62,505 bases of DNA from Pirellulales bacterium. Its GTDB lineage: Bacteria > Planctomycetota > Planctomycetia > Pirellulales > JAEUIK01. Below, one piece after another: positions 44,574 through 53,726 of the stretch; positions within the stretch are counted from its first letter, which is position 1; each line of letters opens with the position of its first letter. The stretch spans positions 1 to 62,505 of the forward strand of contig JAIBBZ010000033.1 in assembly GCA_019694435.1 (NCBI GenBank), in the 5' to 3' direction. The notes beneath the pieces were generated by a model that saw nothing but the letters and a program-made list of their open reading frames with translations, was not told the origin of the DNA and ran no database searches. A program made the position numbers and the translations under genes.

Positions 44574-45149
44574 GTGAACGCGCTTGCCGATCCTTTCTCC
44601 CTGCTGACTCCGCTGGTCCTGTTCTTTTCGGCCAAGGTTGAGGACCTGGGCAAGTTCAGTCCGGTCGATCCGGATCGAATGCCCGCGGTGTATCGCACCT
44701 TGCTGGCGCACGAACACCACATGACGGTCACCGTCGAGCGCCACCATCGGGGGCCCGTGGGCGTCCGCGTGTTGCAGCGCAAAGCGACGCCGAGCCACTA
44801 CGCCCGGCAGATTTTGCTCGAGCGCAAGAGCGATGGTGCGGTCGTGCAGTTCGGGATCATGCGGATCGCGCTCGACCTGATCGCGCCGGAAATCCGCGAC
44901 GAAATCCTGCAAGAGCAGACGCCCCTGGGGCACATCCTGATCAAACACAACGTCATGCGGCAGATCCATCTGCTGTCGCTGTGGCGCGTCGAGCCAGGGC
45001 CAGAGTTGCAAAAGATGTTCGGGCTGCAGGGGCCCCGCACAACCTTTGGCCGGACCGCGATGATCGACGTCGACGGCCGCCCGGCAATCGAGCTCTTGGA
45101 GATTGTCGTGCCCGAGCCGGAAGTTGCGGCTCCTGGCAACCAACCGTAG
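44574..45149 (+). CDS. Chorismate pyruvate-lyase-like protein (UbiC/DUF98)
   Basis: Chorismate lyases release pyruvate from chorismate to give 4-hydroxybenzoate. Numbered from the favoured GTG 44574, the 191-aa protein has HEHHMTVTVE (46-55), R78 in YARQILL, which matches the substrate-binding Arg of UbiC, and FGRTAMIDVDGRPAIELLE (158-176), which matches the wGRrS-to-E end of UbiC with the key Glu at E176. Regions PLGHILIKH and DLIAPEIRDEIL also fit. A GTG at 44439 is open in frame and overlaps the cyclase gene, but its 45 extra residues are low-complexity. Planctomycetes generally use menaquinone, so ubiquinone synthesis is unlikely. A phenolic product, as with Rv2949c in mycobacterial phenolic glycolipids, is the better parallel. 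Confidence 0.72.
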   Translation: MNALADPFSLLTPLVLFFSAKVEDLGKFSPVDPDRMPAVYRTLLAHEHHMTVTVERHHRGPVGVRVLQRKATPSHYARQILLERKSDGAVVQFGIMRIALDLIAPEIRDEILQEQTPLGHILIKHNVMRQIHLLSLWRVEPGPELQKMFGLQGPRTTFGRTAMIDVDGRPAIELLEIVVPEPEVAAPGNQP

Positions 45150-45159
45150 CGAGCCGCCG

Positions 45160-46500
45160 ATGCGAATCGTTTACTTGGGCGCCGGCGCAGGGGGCATGTA
45201 CTGCGGCTCTTGCCTGCACGACAACACGCTGGTGGCCGCGCTCATTGCCCAGGGGGCCGATGCCCTGCTGGTGCCGACGTATACGCCGCTGCGCGTCGAC
45301 GAAGAGCCGCAGAGCCAGGGGCGGATCTTCTTCGGCGGTATCAACGTCTACCTCCAACAGCTCTCTCCGCTGTTTCGCAAGACGCCCTGGTTCGTCGATC
45401 GCTGGCTCGACTCGCCGGGGCTGATCAACTGGCTTACCCGACGCGCCGGCGCGACCGACCCGGCCGACTTGGGCGAGCTGACTGTGTCGATGCTGCGCGG
45501 CGCCGAGGGCAACCAGCGCAAGGAACTCGACAAGCTCGTCACCTGGCTGGCCGCCGAGGCGCGGCCCGACGTCGTGCATCTGTCCAACGCGATGCTCTTG
45601 GGCATGGCCGGCGCGATTCGACACCAGCTCGGCGTGCCGGTCGTCGCGACGCTGTCGGGCGAAGACATCTTTCTCGACAAACTGCGCGAGCCGCATCGCT
45701 CGCGTGCCCGTGACGAGTTGCAGAAACGTGCCGCCGACGCAGCCGCATTCGTGGCGCTGAACCGCTACTACGCCGACTACATGCAGGATTACCTACAGGT
45801 ACCGGCCGAAAAAATCGCGGTCGTGCCGCACGGGCTCAAGTTGGCCGGACATGCCCCCCGGGCGCCGCATCCGGGTGGGGCGCAACCGGTGAAGATCGGC
45901 TACTTGGCGCGGATCTGCCCGGACAAGGGACTTCACGCGCTTGTCGACGCCTTTCTGCTGCTGGCCCAGCGCGCCGATCTGCCGCCTTTGCGCCTGCGCG
46001 TCGCCGGTTACCTGGGACCGGGTGACCGGGCCTATTTCGAGGCGCAACGCCAGCGGATCGCGGCGGCTGGGCTGGCCGACCAGTTTGATTTCGTCGGCGA
46101 AGTCGACCGCGCCGGGAAGATCGCCTTCCTGCAGTCGCTCGACGTGATGAGCGTGCCGACCGTCTACCGCGAAAGCAAAGGCCTCTCGATTCTCGAGGCC
46201 TGGGCCAACGCCGTACCGGTCGTCGTGCCCGACCACGGCACCTTTCCGGAACTACTTCGCGACACGGGCGGCGGGCTGCTGTCGCGGGCAGGCGACGTGC
46301 CGAGCCTGGCCGACTGTATTGCCGAGTTGGTGCTCGATCTGCCCCGGGCCCACGCCCTGGGCCTGCAAGCCGCAGCCGCGGTGCGCGATCGTTATACGGC
46401 GCCGGCCATGGCCTTGCGCACGCTCGAAGTTTACCGGAGGCTCGTCGCGGGCGAGCCTGGTCCCGCAGGGGTATCGGCTACCGCGCTGGGAGGCGGTTGA
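45160..46500 (+). CDS. GT4-family glycosyltransferase
   Basis: This 446-aa retaining glycosyltransferase has the GT-B fold. The N-terminal domain begins MRIVYLGAGAGGMYCGSCLHD, and the donor-binding domain has HGLKLAGH, IGYLARICPDKG and the E-x7-E-type KGLSILEAWANAVPVVVPDHGTF. It probably acts in the cytoplasm or on the membrane face and moves a nucleotide-activated sugar. It starts 10 bases after the chorismate-lyase-like gene and is followed after 4 bases by the thioesterase gene, so these proteins are almost certainly made together. Sugar and acceptor are unknown. Confidence 0.88.
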   Translation: MRIVYLGAGAGGMYCGSCLHDNTLVAALIAQGADALLVPTYTPLRVDEEPQSQGRIFFGGINVYLQQLSPLFRKTPWFVDRWLDSPGLINWLTRRAGATDPADLGELTVSMLRGAEGNQRKELDKLVTWLAAEARPDVVHLSNAMLLGMAGAIRHQLGVPVVATLSGEDIFLDKLREPHRSRARDELQKRAADAAAFVALNRYYADYMQDYLQVPAEKIAVVPHGLKLAGHAPRAPHPGGAQPVKIGYLARICPDKGLHALVDAFLLLAQRADLPPLRLRVAGYLGPGDRAYFEAQRQRIAAAGLADQFDFVGEVDRAGKIAFLQSLDVMSVPTVYRESKGLSILEAWANAVPVVVPDHGTFPELLRDTGGGLLSRAGDVPSLADCIAELVLDLPRAHALGLQAAAAVRDRYTAPAMALRTLEVYRRLVAGEPGPAGVSATALGGG

Positions 46501-46504
46501 AGTG

Positions 46505-46927
46505 ATGAGCGAAGTCTATTCCACCCAACGGCGCGTCGAATGGCACGACACGGACGCGGCAGGCATTGCGCATTTCACGGCCTTCTTTCGCTACATGGAG
46601 GAGGCCGAACACGAGCTGCTGCGGTCGCGCGGCTTGAGCGTGCTGATGCGCGACGACCTGGGGCAGCAGTTGTCCTGGCCCCGCGTGGCCGTACACTGCG
46701 ACTATACCGGGTCCGTCAAGTTCGAGGACCTGCTGGACATCGAGGTTCAGATCGCCCGCTTGGGCACGAAGAGCGTGACGTACGACTTCCGCTTTCGTCA
46801 CGGCGCGCGCGAAGTCGCCCGCGGCACCATCACGGCCGTTTGTTGCCGGATCACCGAGACCGGCGGCATCGAGGCCATCGCCATTTCGGCCGACATTGCC
46901 CGTCGGTTAGGCGGGCCCTTCGATTAG
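46505..46927 (+). CDS. 4HBT-family acyl-CoA thioesterase (YbgC-like)
   Basis: The 140-aa hot-dog-fold protein carries the active Asp D17 in HDTDAAGIAHFTAFFRYMEEAE, which aligns with the D-C-D-P-A-G-I-V region of 4-hydroxybenzoyl-CoA thioesterases. Helix residues E-A-E-H-E-L-L follow as expected. YbgC-type members act on short acyl-CoAs or acyl-ACP, and others on aromatic CoA esters. The ATG at 46505 lies 4 bases after the glycosyltransferase stop. Its place beside a chorismate-lyase-like protein makes an aromatic CoA substrate worth testing. Confidence 0.88.
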   Translation: MSEVYSTQRRVEWHDTDAAGIAHFTAFFRYMEEAEHELLRSRGLSVLMRDDLGQQLSWPRVAVHCDYTGSVKFEDLLDIEVQIARLGTKSVTYDFRFRHGAREVARGTITAVCCRITETGGIEAIAISADIARRLGGPFD

Positions 46928-47097
46928 GCGGGCCGGCCGAATAGGCCGCTCAGCCTGAAGCTGGCCAACCGGCGCGCGCGATTAGGCAAGCTGTGCGCTG
47001 TCGGTCGTGCGCCTCGCATCTTTCAGGAGTACGGTCTCGATCGCTATGTTGAGATGATCGTCTGTTGCGCTGGCGAATCACGCGTCGAGGATCACGC

Positions 47098-47799
47098 ATG
47101 ACGGAACTTCTGGTGCGCGACGTCTGCAAAGCCTATCCCACTCGCGGCGAGCCGCTGGAGATCCTCCGCGGCTGCTCGCTTTCCCTGGCCCGCGGCGAAG
47201 CGGTCGCCGTCTTGGGCCCCAGCGGTTCGGGCAAGAGCACATTGCTGCATGTGCTCGGTGGGCTCGAAGCGCCCACTTCAGGGACCGTTGAGCTGTGCGG
47301 CGAGAACCCCTACACGCTTGCTCCGCAGGCTCTGGCGGCGTTTCGCAATCGACGTATCGGCTTCGTGTTCCAGGACCATCACCTGCTGCCGCAGTGCTCG
47401 GTGCTCGAGAATGTGCTTGTCCCCGCTCTGGCCGGTGGATCGGCGACGGCTGAGCACGTCGCACGGGCCGGCGAATTGATCAACCGCGTGGGCCTGGCGG
47501 CCCGGACCGATCATCGTCCCGCTGAACTCTCCGGCGGCGAGCGACAGCGCGTGGCGATTGCCCGGGCGCTGTTGTTGAGGCCGACCCTGCTCCTGGCCGA
47601 CGAGCCGACCGGCAATCTCGATCGGACGACCGCGGCGAGCGTCTCGCAGTTGTTCCTGGAGCTGCAGCAGCAGGAACAGATGATCGCCGTGGTGGTCACG
47701 CACAGCCTCGAGCTGGCGGCGCTGATGCCGCGGCGGCTCGAACTCGACGCGGGCCGTCTGCGCGAAGCCTCTCCGGTGCTCGAGCGAGACGTGCCATGA
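47098..47799 (+). CDS. ABC transporter ATP-binding protein (LolD/MacB-type)
   Basis: This 233-aa ATPase belongs to the FtsE/LolD/MacB exporter group. Walker A is GPSGSGKST (40-48). The Q-loop region is FVFQDHHLLPQCSVLENVLVP, the signature is LSGGERQRVAIARALL, Walker B is LLADEPTGNLD and the switch His is in VVVTHS. It overlaps the permease start by 4 bases (ATGA). It lies 170 bases after the thioesterase and so could be part of the upstream pathway, or its own unit. Confidence 0.95.
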   Translation: MTELLVRDVCKAYPTRGEPLEILRGCSLSLARGEAVAVLGPSGSGKSTLLHVLGGLEAPTSGTVELCGENPYTLAPQALAAFRNRRIGFVFQDHHLLPQCSVLENVLVPALAGGSATAEHVARAGELINRVGLAARTDHRPAELSGGERQRVAIARALLLRPTLLLADEPTGNLDRTTAASVSQLFLELQQQEQMIAVVVTHSLELAALMPRRLELDAGRLREASPVLERDVP

Positions 47800-50700
47800 A
47801 TCTGCTGACCCTGGCCGGACGTGGGTTGGTGCATTACGCATCGATGCATGCCGCCGTGCTACTGGGCGTCGTCGCCGGTACCGCGGTCTTGACCGGCGCT
47901 TTGATCGTCGGCGATTCGGTGACCGGCAGCCTGCGCTCGCTGACCTTGGAACGGCTTGGCAACATCGACCAGGCGCTCATCGCCGACCGGTTTTTCCGGG
48001 CGGCCTTGGCCGGTGAGGTCGCGAGCGACAAGATCGTGCCCGGGACTTTCGCCGCGGTGGTGCCGGCGATCGTGTTGCGCGGTACGGTCGAGAACCCGGC
48101 GGCCGGCACGCGGGCCAACGGCGTCAACGTCTTGGGGTGCGACGAGCAATTCGCGCAGGCCGGCGCGGGCGGCCCTCCCCTGCCCTTGGCGGCGACCGAA
48201 GCCGTGATCAATGAGGCGTTGGCCGGCGAGTTGGGCGTGAAGATCGGGGACGAGCTCTTGCTGCGAATCCCGGTTTCGCCCGACGTACCGCCCGATAGCC
48301 CCTGGGGACGCAAATCGGAATCGGTGCGCAGCCGGCGGCTGCAGATCAAAGCTGTGATTCCCAATCGTGGCCTGGGGCAATTCGCTCTCCGGCCTTCGCA
48401 GCGCCAATCGTTGGTGGCCTTCGTCAGCCTGGCCACGCTCCAGGCGGCGCTCGAGGAGCCCGGGCGCGTGAACGCCTTGTTCGCCCTGGGCAACGATCCG
48501 CAGCAGCCGGCCCCCGAGGCGGCCGATGCCCAGTTGGCCGCAGCGCTCCGCCCTGAGCTATCCGACTACGGCCTGGCCGTCGAGGTGACCAAACGCGGTT
48601 ACGTGCGTTTGGCAAGCGACCGGTTGATGATTGCACCGGCGATCGAGCGTACGGCGCTCAAACAACTGGCGCCGTGGGAACCCCGCGGCGTGCTCGCCTA
48701 CCTGGCGAATTCGATCGCTGCTGGCCAGGGGGAGATTCCCTACTCGACCATCGCGGCCGTCGATTATGACGAGCAGCCGCCCTGGGGACCCTTGGTCGAT
48801 CCGGCGGGTGAGCCGATCGGGTCGCTGGCTGATGACGAGATCGTGCTCAATCAATGGGCCGCTGGCGACCTGGGCGGCCTGGCGCCTGGCGACGTGGTCC
48901 GGATCACCTACTTCGAGCCGGAAAGCACCCACGGCGAGGTGCGCGAACGAACGGCCGAATTCAGCCTGAAGGCGGTCTGCCCGATGAGCGGCGCGGCCGA
49001 CGATCCGGCTTTGACCCCCGAGGTCCGCGGTGTCACCGATCAGGAGTCGATCGCCGATTGGGACCCGCCTTTCCCGTTTCATGCCGAGCGCGTGCGCGAG
49101 CAGGACGAAACCTATTGGGACGAGCATCGGGGCACTCCCAAAGCGTTCGTCAGCCTGGCCACCGGCCAGCGCCTCTGGGGCAGCCGCTTTGGCCGTCTGA
49201 CGTCGCTGGCGATGCCGGTGCCGGACGAACGTACGCCCGAAGCGGCGGACGAGTTGCAGGGGGAAATTGCCCGGCGCCTGCAGTTCGACAGCGCCGAGCT
49301 GGGCATGTCGTTTGCGCCGATCAAGCGCCAAGGGCTGATCGCCGCGCAAGGGACGACGCCGTTCGCCGGACTGTTCCTGGGATTCAGCTTTTTCCTGATC
49401 GCGGCCGCGGTGATGCTGGTCGCGTTGCTGTTCCGGTTGGGCATCGAACGCCGCGCCAGCGAAGTTGGAATGCTGCTGGCGCTCGGATTGCGCGCCGCGC
49501 AGGTGCGCCGCTTGTTCGTCCTCGAGGCGCTCGTCGTGACGGTGCTGGGCGGCCTGCTCGGAGCGGCGGCGGGCGTGGGTTACGCCTGGCTGATGCTGGC
49601 GGGTTTGCGCACCTGGTGGCGCGATGCGGTGAATACCAATGCCCTGCAATTGACGGTGACTCCGCAGAGCCTGCTCATCGGCGCGGCCAGCGGTACGCTC
49701 GTCGCCCTGCTGGCGATCGCCTGGTCGGTGTGGAGCGCGGGCCGGGTGTCGGTGCGTCGCTTGCTGGCCGGCGAGATGACCGCGCCGCGGTTGGGTTCGT
49801 CGCGCGGTTCGTTCGCGGCCGCGGCCCTGGGCGCGGTGGCGCTGGTGGCTGCCGTGACCTTGGCCGTGTTTTCGCGCGAGCTGACGGCTGAACAACAGGC
49901 CGGAGCGTTCTTTGGCAGCGGTGCCCTGGCGCTGTTCGCGCTGCTAGCCTGGATCTGGTCGTGGCTGGCCGCCGGGGGCGGTGCGCTGGGCTTGGGCGCG
50001 GGCGGTGGGCTGCTGTTGCTTGCCGCGCGCAACGCGGCGCGTGCCGCGGGCCGCAGCGCGCTGACGATTGCCTTGGTGGCGGTCGCGTGCTTCTTGATCG
50101 TGGCCCTGAGCGCGTTTCGCATCGATCCGGCCGGCGACGTGCCCAGCCGCACCGACGGTACGGGCGGCTTTGCGCTGGTGGCCGAATCGGATCATCCCTT
50201 GTATGTGAATCCTGACGACGCCGATGCACGCGCTGATCTGGGATTCAGCCCGCAAGCCGAGCAGGTGCTGGCCGGGGCGAAGATCTTTCCCCTGCGCGTG
50301 AGGCCCGGCGACGACGCCAGTTGCCTGAATCTTTACCAGCCGCGCCAGCCGCGCGTGTTGGGCGTGCCGCCTGACCTGGTCCAGCGCGGCGGCTTTGACT
50401 GGGCGCAGACGGCGCCGCCTGTGGGCCCCCACGCGCGCGACGAGGCGGACAATCCTTGGCGGCTGCTCGAACGCTCGTTACCAGCGGATGAACACGGCCG
50501 TCCGCGGGTGCCCGCGGTCATCGATTTCAATACGGCCATGTACAGCATGCACCTGTGGCAAGGCGTCGGGGCGACGTTTTCGCTCGACGACGGGCAAGGC
50601 GGCACGATCACGCTCGAAGTCGTCGGCCTGCTGCAAAACAGCATTCTTCAAGGCGACGTGTTGATTGCCGAGTCGCAGTTCAAGCGGCTTTTTCCCGCGC

Positions 50701-51227
50701 AGAGCGGGTTTCGCATTTTGCTCGTCGACGCCCCACCGCAGGATGCGGCGGCGGTGCAACAAGCCCTCGAATCGAACTTGAGCGATTTCGGCGTCGACGC
50801 GCAGCCTACCTTGACCCGGTTGGCCGGGTTTGCGGCGGTGCAGAACACGTACCTGTCGACCTTCCAAAGCCTCGGCGGCTTGGGGCTGCTGCTGGGCACG
50901 CTCGGTCTGGCCACCGTGCAGCTTCGCAACGTTCTGGAGCGGCGCGGCGAGCTGGCGCTGTTGCAAGCCGTCGGTTTTGCCCGCGGACGCGTGGCCGAGC
51001 TGGTCCTCTGGGAGCAGGTGTGGCTGCTGGCGACGGGCCTGATCGTCGGCGTCGTGGCGGCGCTCGTGGCGGTTCTGCCGCACTGGCTCCTGCATCGCGC
51101 CACGGTGCCCTGGCAGTCGCTTGGCCTGACGCTGGCGGCCGTGGTCGTGGCAGGACTCCTGGCAAGTTTGTTCGCCGTCCGAGCGGCGATGTCGGAGCAA
51201 CTGATTGCGGCGCTGCGCGGAGATTAA
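47796..51227 (+). CDS. Large FtsX/MacB-type ABC permease
   Basis: The 1143-aa protein has two FtsX modules: TM1 near residues 20-40, a large periplasmic MacB-core domain, three helices around 525-650, a central pair of helices (670-730) and a second soluble domain. A final set of three helices ends at the C-terminus (about 1020-1135). Such double-module permeases form full exporters with a LolD-like ATPase for lipoproteins, lipids or peptides. Start and stop overlap the ATPase gene by ATGA. The size is typical of planctomycete members, larger than LolC or LolE (about 400 aa), and suggests a fused heterodimer. Confidence 0.93.
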   Translation: MNLLTLAGRGLVHYASMHAAVLLGVVAGTAVLTGALIVGDSVTGSLRSLTLERLGNIDQALIADRFFRAALAGEVASDKIVPGTFAAVVPAIVLRGTVENPAAGTRANGVNVLGCDEQFAQAGAGGPPLPLAATEAVINEALAGELGVKIGDELLLRIPVSPDVPPDSPWGRKSESVRSRRLQIKAVIPNRGLGQFALRPSQRQSLVAFVSLATLQAALEEPGRVNALFALGNDPQQPAPEAADAQLAAALRPELSDYGLAVEVTKRGYVRLASDRLMIAPAIERTALKQLAPWEPRGVLAYLANSIAAGQGEIPYSTIAAVDYDEQPPWGPLVDPAGEPIGSLADDEIVLNQWAAGDLGGLAPGDVVRITYFEPESTHGEVRERTAEFSLKAVCPMSGAADDPALTPEVRGVTDQESIADWDPPFPFHAERVREQDETYWDEHRGTPKAFVSLATGQRLWGSRFGRLTSLAMPVPDERTPEAADELQGEIARRLQFDSAELGMSFAPIKRQGLIAAQGTTPFAGLFLGFSFFLIAAAVMLVALLFRLGIERRASEVGMLLALGLRAAQVRRLFVLEALVVTVLGGLLGAAAGVGYAWLMLAGLRTWWRDAVNTNALQLTVTPQSLLIGAASGTLVALLAIAWSVWSAGRVSVRRLLAGEMTAPRLGSSRGSFAAAALGAVALVAAVTLAVFSRELTAEQQAGAFFGSGALALFALLAWIWSWLAAGGGALGLGAGGGLLLLAARNAARAAGRSALTIALVAVACFLIVALSAFRIDPAGDVPSRTDGTGGFALVAESDHPLYVNPDDADARADLGFSPQAEQVLAGAKIFPLRVRPGDDASCLNLYQPRQPRVLGVPPDLVQRGGFDWAQTAPPVGPHARDEADNPWRLLERSLPADEHGRPRVPAVIDFNTAMYSMHLWQGVGATFSLDDGQGGTITLEVVGLLQNSILQGDVLIAESQFKRLFPAQSGFRILLVDAPPQDAAAVQQALESNLSDFGVDAQPTLTRLAGFAAVQNTYLSTFQSLGGLGLLLGTLGLATVQLRNVLERRGELALLQAVGFARGRVAELVLWEQVWLLATGLIVGVVAALVAVLPHWLLHRATVPWQSLGLTLAAVVVAGLLASLFAVRAAMSEQLIAALRGD

Positions 51228-51330
51228 CGCCCTGCGGCGCGTGGCCTCCCGCCGTGTGCCTGGCGTTCGCCAGCGGGCGTCCGCGGTGGTAGAATCGCCC
51301 GCCGAACCTTTACCCATCTGCGAGAGAGCG

Positions 51331-51882
51331 ATGAAAGATTCCGTGCTGGTGGTGGCGTCGATCGGCTTGACGGTGTTGTGCTGGGGGCTCTATGGACCGC
51401 TGTTGCACAACGGCCAGGTGGGCATGTCCGGCAGCCGGTTGCGGCCTTTGCTGTGCGTGGGCATCGCCTATTTCATCATCGCCGTCGTGGTGCCGATTGC
51501 CGTGCTCATGACGCGCGGCGAACAGGGCCATTGGACGTTTTCGGGCACGAGTTGGAGCCTGTTGGCGGGCACCGCCGGCGCCGTGGGGGCCCTGGGGATC
51601 ATCCTGGCCTTCAACTACGGTGGCAAGCCGGCCTACGTCATGCCGATGGTGTTTGGGTTCGCCCCGCTGATCAATGCGATGTTCTCGTTCGCCACCAAGG
51701 GATTGAATCGTAATGAGCCCATGCTGTTGGGCATGCATCTAGCGGGATTGCTCCTGGTGGGGATCGGCGCATTCCTCGTGTTGACGACGGCGACGCGGCT
51801 GGTGCCACATGGGCCCAAGCCGGCGGCCGCCGCACCCGAGGCCTCGAACGCAGCGCAACCAACCGATACTTCGGCGCACTGA
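51331..51882 (+). CDS. Small DMT/EamA-like membrane protein
   Basis: The 183-aa protein has five or six hydrophobic segments (starting VLVVASIGLTVLCWGLYGPLL and ending LAGLLLVGIGAFLVLTTATRL), with a polar, disordered tail. The G-W-G-x-Y-G-P opening and the paired GA-motifs resemble half-size drug/metabolite-type transporters, but at one module it would need to dimerise. GAGAGAGCG precedes ATG 51331. The gene is 103 bases after the permease; the weak TAGAAT at 51290-51295 may give it its own promoter. Function unknown. Confidence 0.7.
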   Translation: MKDSVLVVASIGLTVLCWGLYGPLLHNGQVGMSGSRLRPLLCVGIAYFIIAVVVPIAVLMTRGEQGHWTFSGTSWSLLAGTAGAVGALGIILAFNYGGKPAYVMPMVFGFAPLINAMFSFATKGLNRNEPMLLGMHLAGLLLVGIGAFLVLTTATRLVPHGPKPAAAAPEASNAAQPTDTSAH

Positions 51883-51890
51883 GTGCGGGT

Positions 51891-52577
51891 CTACACGCCG
51901 CGGCCTGGCCCGAACCAGGCGATGTGCAGCCGCGGGCAGAAGTGGTAACCACGCGCCCTGCAGTAAGGTTCGAGCCAGGTGCCGATCGCCGCCAGCCGAG
52001 TCGTGTTGGTACCCTCAGGCATGAGCCACACCTGGTCGCGCTCGATTTCCGGGATGCGCGTGAGAAAGTCTTCGATCTCGGCCAGATCCGTCTCGGCTGC
52101 GACGACAAATTTGCACTGGAACGGGTAGTCCCGCACCAGCCGGCGAAGCACGTCGGGCCGCTGACGCGTGCGTTCGTGGCGCTCGCGCCACTTTGGAGCG
52201 CGCAACGGATCGGGCGTCGAGTTCGATAGCTTGGGGCTGATCGACATCAGGTCGCAAGTGACCGGCAGATCGAGCGTGCCGGCCGTTTCGATCGTGATCA
52301 CACGCCCCGCGGTGCGCAGTGCCGCAGTCAACGGGACCAGCTCGGCATGCAGCATCGGTTCGCCGCCCGTGATGACCACGTGCTGGGCATCCAATTCCAA
52401 CGCTCGCGAGAGAATCTCTTCGAACGCAAGATCGTCGCCCTCGGGCTCCCAAGAGGTATACGGCGTATCGCAAAACCCACAGCGCAGGTTACAGCCGCTG
52501 GTGCGCACGAAGACACTGTCGGAGCCGGCCCATTGTCCTTCACCCTGCAGCGAACGAAAGATTTCGGCGATTCTCAT
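51891..52577 (-). CDS. queE: 7-carboxy-7-deazaguanine synthase
   Basis: QueE is a radical SAM enzyme that turns 6-carboxytetrahydropterin into 7-carboxy-7-deazaguanine for preQ1 and queuosine. The 228-aa protein opens [14 protein letters not shown]. It has the cluster C29-x3-C33-x2-C36 ([14 protein letters not shown]), [15 protein letters not shown] and the closing [11 protein letters not shown]. The ATG overlaps the end of queC by 4 bases. QueD (6-carboxytetrahydropterin synthase) is not encoded in this window. Confidence 0.95.
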   Translation of the reverse strand: MRIAEIFRSLQGEGQWAGSDSVFVRTSGCNLRCGFCDTPYTSWEPEGDDLAFEEILSRALELDAQHVVITGGEPMLHAELVPLTAALRTAGRVITIETAGTLDLPVTCDLMSISPKLSNSTPDPLRAPKWRERHERTRQRPDVLRRLVRDYPFQCKFVVAAETDLAEIEDFLTRIPEIERDQVWLMPEGTNTTRLAAIGTWLEPYCRARGYHFCPRLHIAWFGPGRGV

Positions 52578-53275
52578 TGGGCGTAAGGGACCGGATCCGT
52601 CAAGCCCGCTTCGGCAAAGCCGCGCAGCCGCAAGACGCAGGCATCGCAGCGACCGCAGCTCACTCCCTGTGCGTTCGGGTCGTAACAGGTATGGGTCAGT
52701 GAATAATCGACGCCCAATTGCGTGCCGCGCTCGATGATCTGCGCCTTGGTCCAATGCACCAGGGGGGCATGAATGCGGAACTGCAACCGGCCCTCGACGC
52801 CCGCCTTGGTGGCCAGGTTGGCCAGCCGCTCGAACGCGGCGAGGAATTCCGGTCGGCAGTCGGGATACCCGCTGTAATCGACCGCGTTGACGCCGACGAA
52901 CAGGTCGCCGGCGCCGCACGTCTCGGCCAGCGCCAAGCCCAAGGCCAGCAGCACCGTATTCCGGGCCGGCACATAGGTGACAGGGATTCCGGCGGTCAGT
53001 TCTTCGTCGGCTCGATCCTTGGGGACCGCGATGGCCGCGTCGGTCAGCGCGCTGCCTCCAAAGGCCGACAGGTCAAGCCGCTGCACCAGGTGCCGGGCGA
53101 TGCCCAGCGACTGCGCCACGCGCCGCGCCGCGTCGAGTTCGAATCGATGCCGCTGGCCGTAATCGACGCTCAAGGCGACGAGTTCGAACCCCGCGGCGCG
53201 CGCAATCGCCGCCGTGGTGGCCGAATCGAGGCCCCCGGACAATAACACCACGGCTCGAGGAGCATTCGTCGTCAT
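52574..53275 (-). CDS. queC: 7-cyano-7-deazaguanine synthase
   Basis: QueC uses ATP and ammonia to convert 7-carboxy-7-deazaguanine to preQ0. The 233-aa protein has the PP-loop SGGLDSAT near the N-terminus, [29 protein letters not shown] and the four-Cys zinc site in [17 protein letters not shown]. The ATG at 53275 is preferred over the in-frame GTG at 53284. It is divergent from queF, with only 62 bases between start codons. Confidence 0.96.
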   Translation of the reverse strand: MTTNAPRAVVLLSGGLDSATTAAIARAAGFELVALSVDYGQRHRFELDAARRVAQSLGIARHLVQRLDLSAFGGSALTDAAIAVPKDRADEELTAGIPVTYVPARNTVLLALGLALAETCGAGDLFVGVNAVDYSGYPDCRPEFLAAFERLANLATKAGVEGRLQFRIHAPLVHWTKAQIIERGTQLGVDYSLTHTCYDPNAQGVSCGRCDACVLRLRGFAEAGLTDPVPYAQ

Positions 53276-53337
53276 CGTTTGCACAGTTGCGCGCCATCAT
53301 GCCAGAATGGCCGCGAGCCGAAAAGGAGCCCTGCTGC

Positions 53338-53697
53338 ATGCCCGCCGACTTCCGCCAGATGCTCGAAACCTTCGACAACCAGTTCCCCGAGCGGGAATAC
53401 ACGATCGAAATCGTTTGTCCCGAGTTCACGTCGGTATGCCCCAAGACGGGACAGCCCGATTTTGGCACCCTGACGTTCGAGTATGTGCCGGACCGGCGGT
53501 GCGTCGAGCTCAAGAGCTTGAAGCTGTACTTGCAGCAATATCGCAACGAGGGCGTATTCTACGAGCATATCACCAACCGCATTCTGGACGACGTGGCCGG
53601 TGTCACGCAGCCGCGGCGGATGAAGCTCACCGCGGCCTTCACGCCGCGCGGCGGCATTTCCACCCGCGTGGTGGTCGAGTATCGCCGCGGAGCCTAG
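53338..53697 (+). CDS. queF: NADPH-dependent preQ0 reductase (preQ1 synthase)
   Basis: QueF reduces the nitrile of preQ0 to the amine of preQ1 by way of a thioimide on cysteine. The 119-aa protein is the short, single-domain type. The nucleophile is C34 in [13 protein letters not shown] and the general acid is D41. The QueF motif [20 protein letters not shown] follows. AAGGAG (53323-53328) places the start at ATG 53338; an ATG at 53299 is in frame but lacks similarity. Queuosine pathway neighbours queC and queE lie on the other strand. Confidence 0.96.
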   Translation: MPADFRQMLETFDNQFPEREYTIEIVCPEFTSVCPKTGQPDFGTLTFEYVPDRRCVELKSLKLYLQQYRNEGVFYEHITNRILDDVAGVTQPRRMKLTAAFTPRGGISTRVVVEYRRGA

Positions 53698-53726
53698 CAG
53701 CCCCCGGGGGAGCGTGCGCCGGACTG

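Noticed and set aside
42960..45143. Long open frame (727 codons) on the minus strand
   Set aside because: It is antisense to the cyclase-like and lyase-like genes and has the low-complexity Arg/Pro/Ala make-up of a shadow frame in GC-rich DNA.
53160..53200. TTCGAACC-like stretch resembling a tRNA T-arm
   Set aside because: It lies inside the queC coding sequence and no cloverleaf can be drawn around it.
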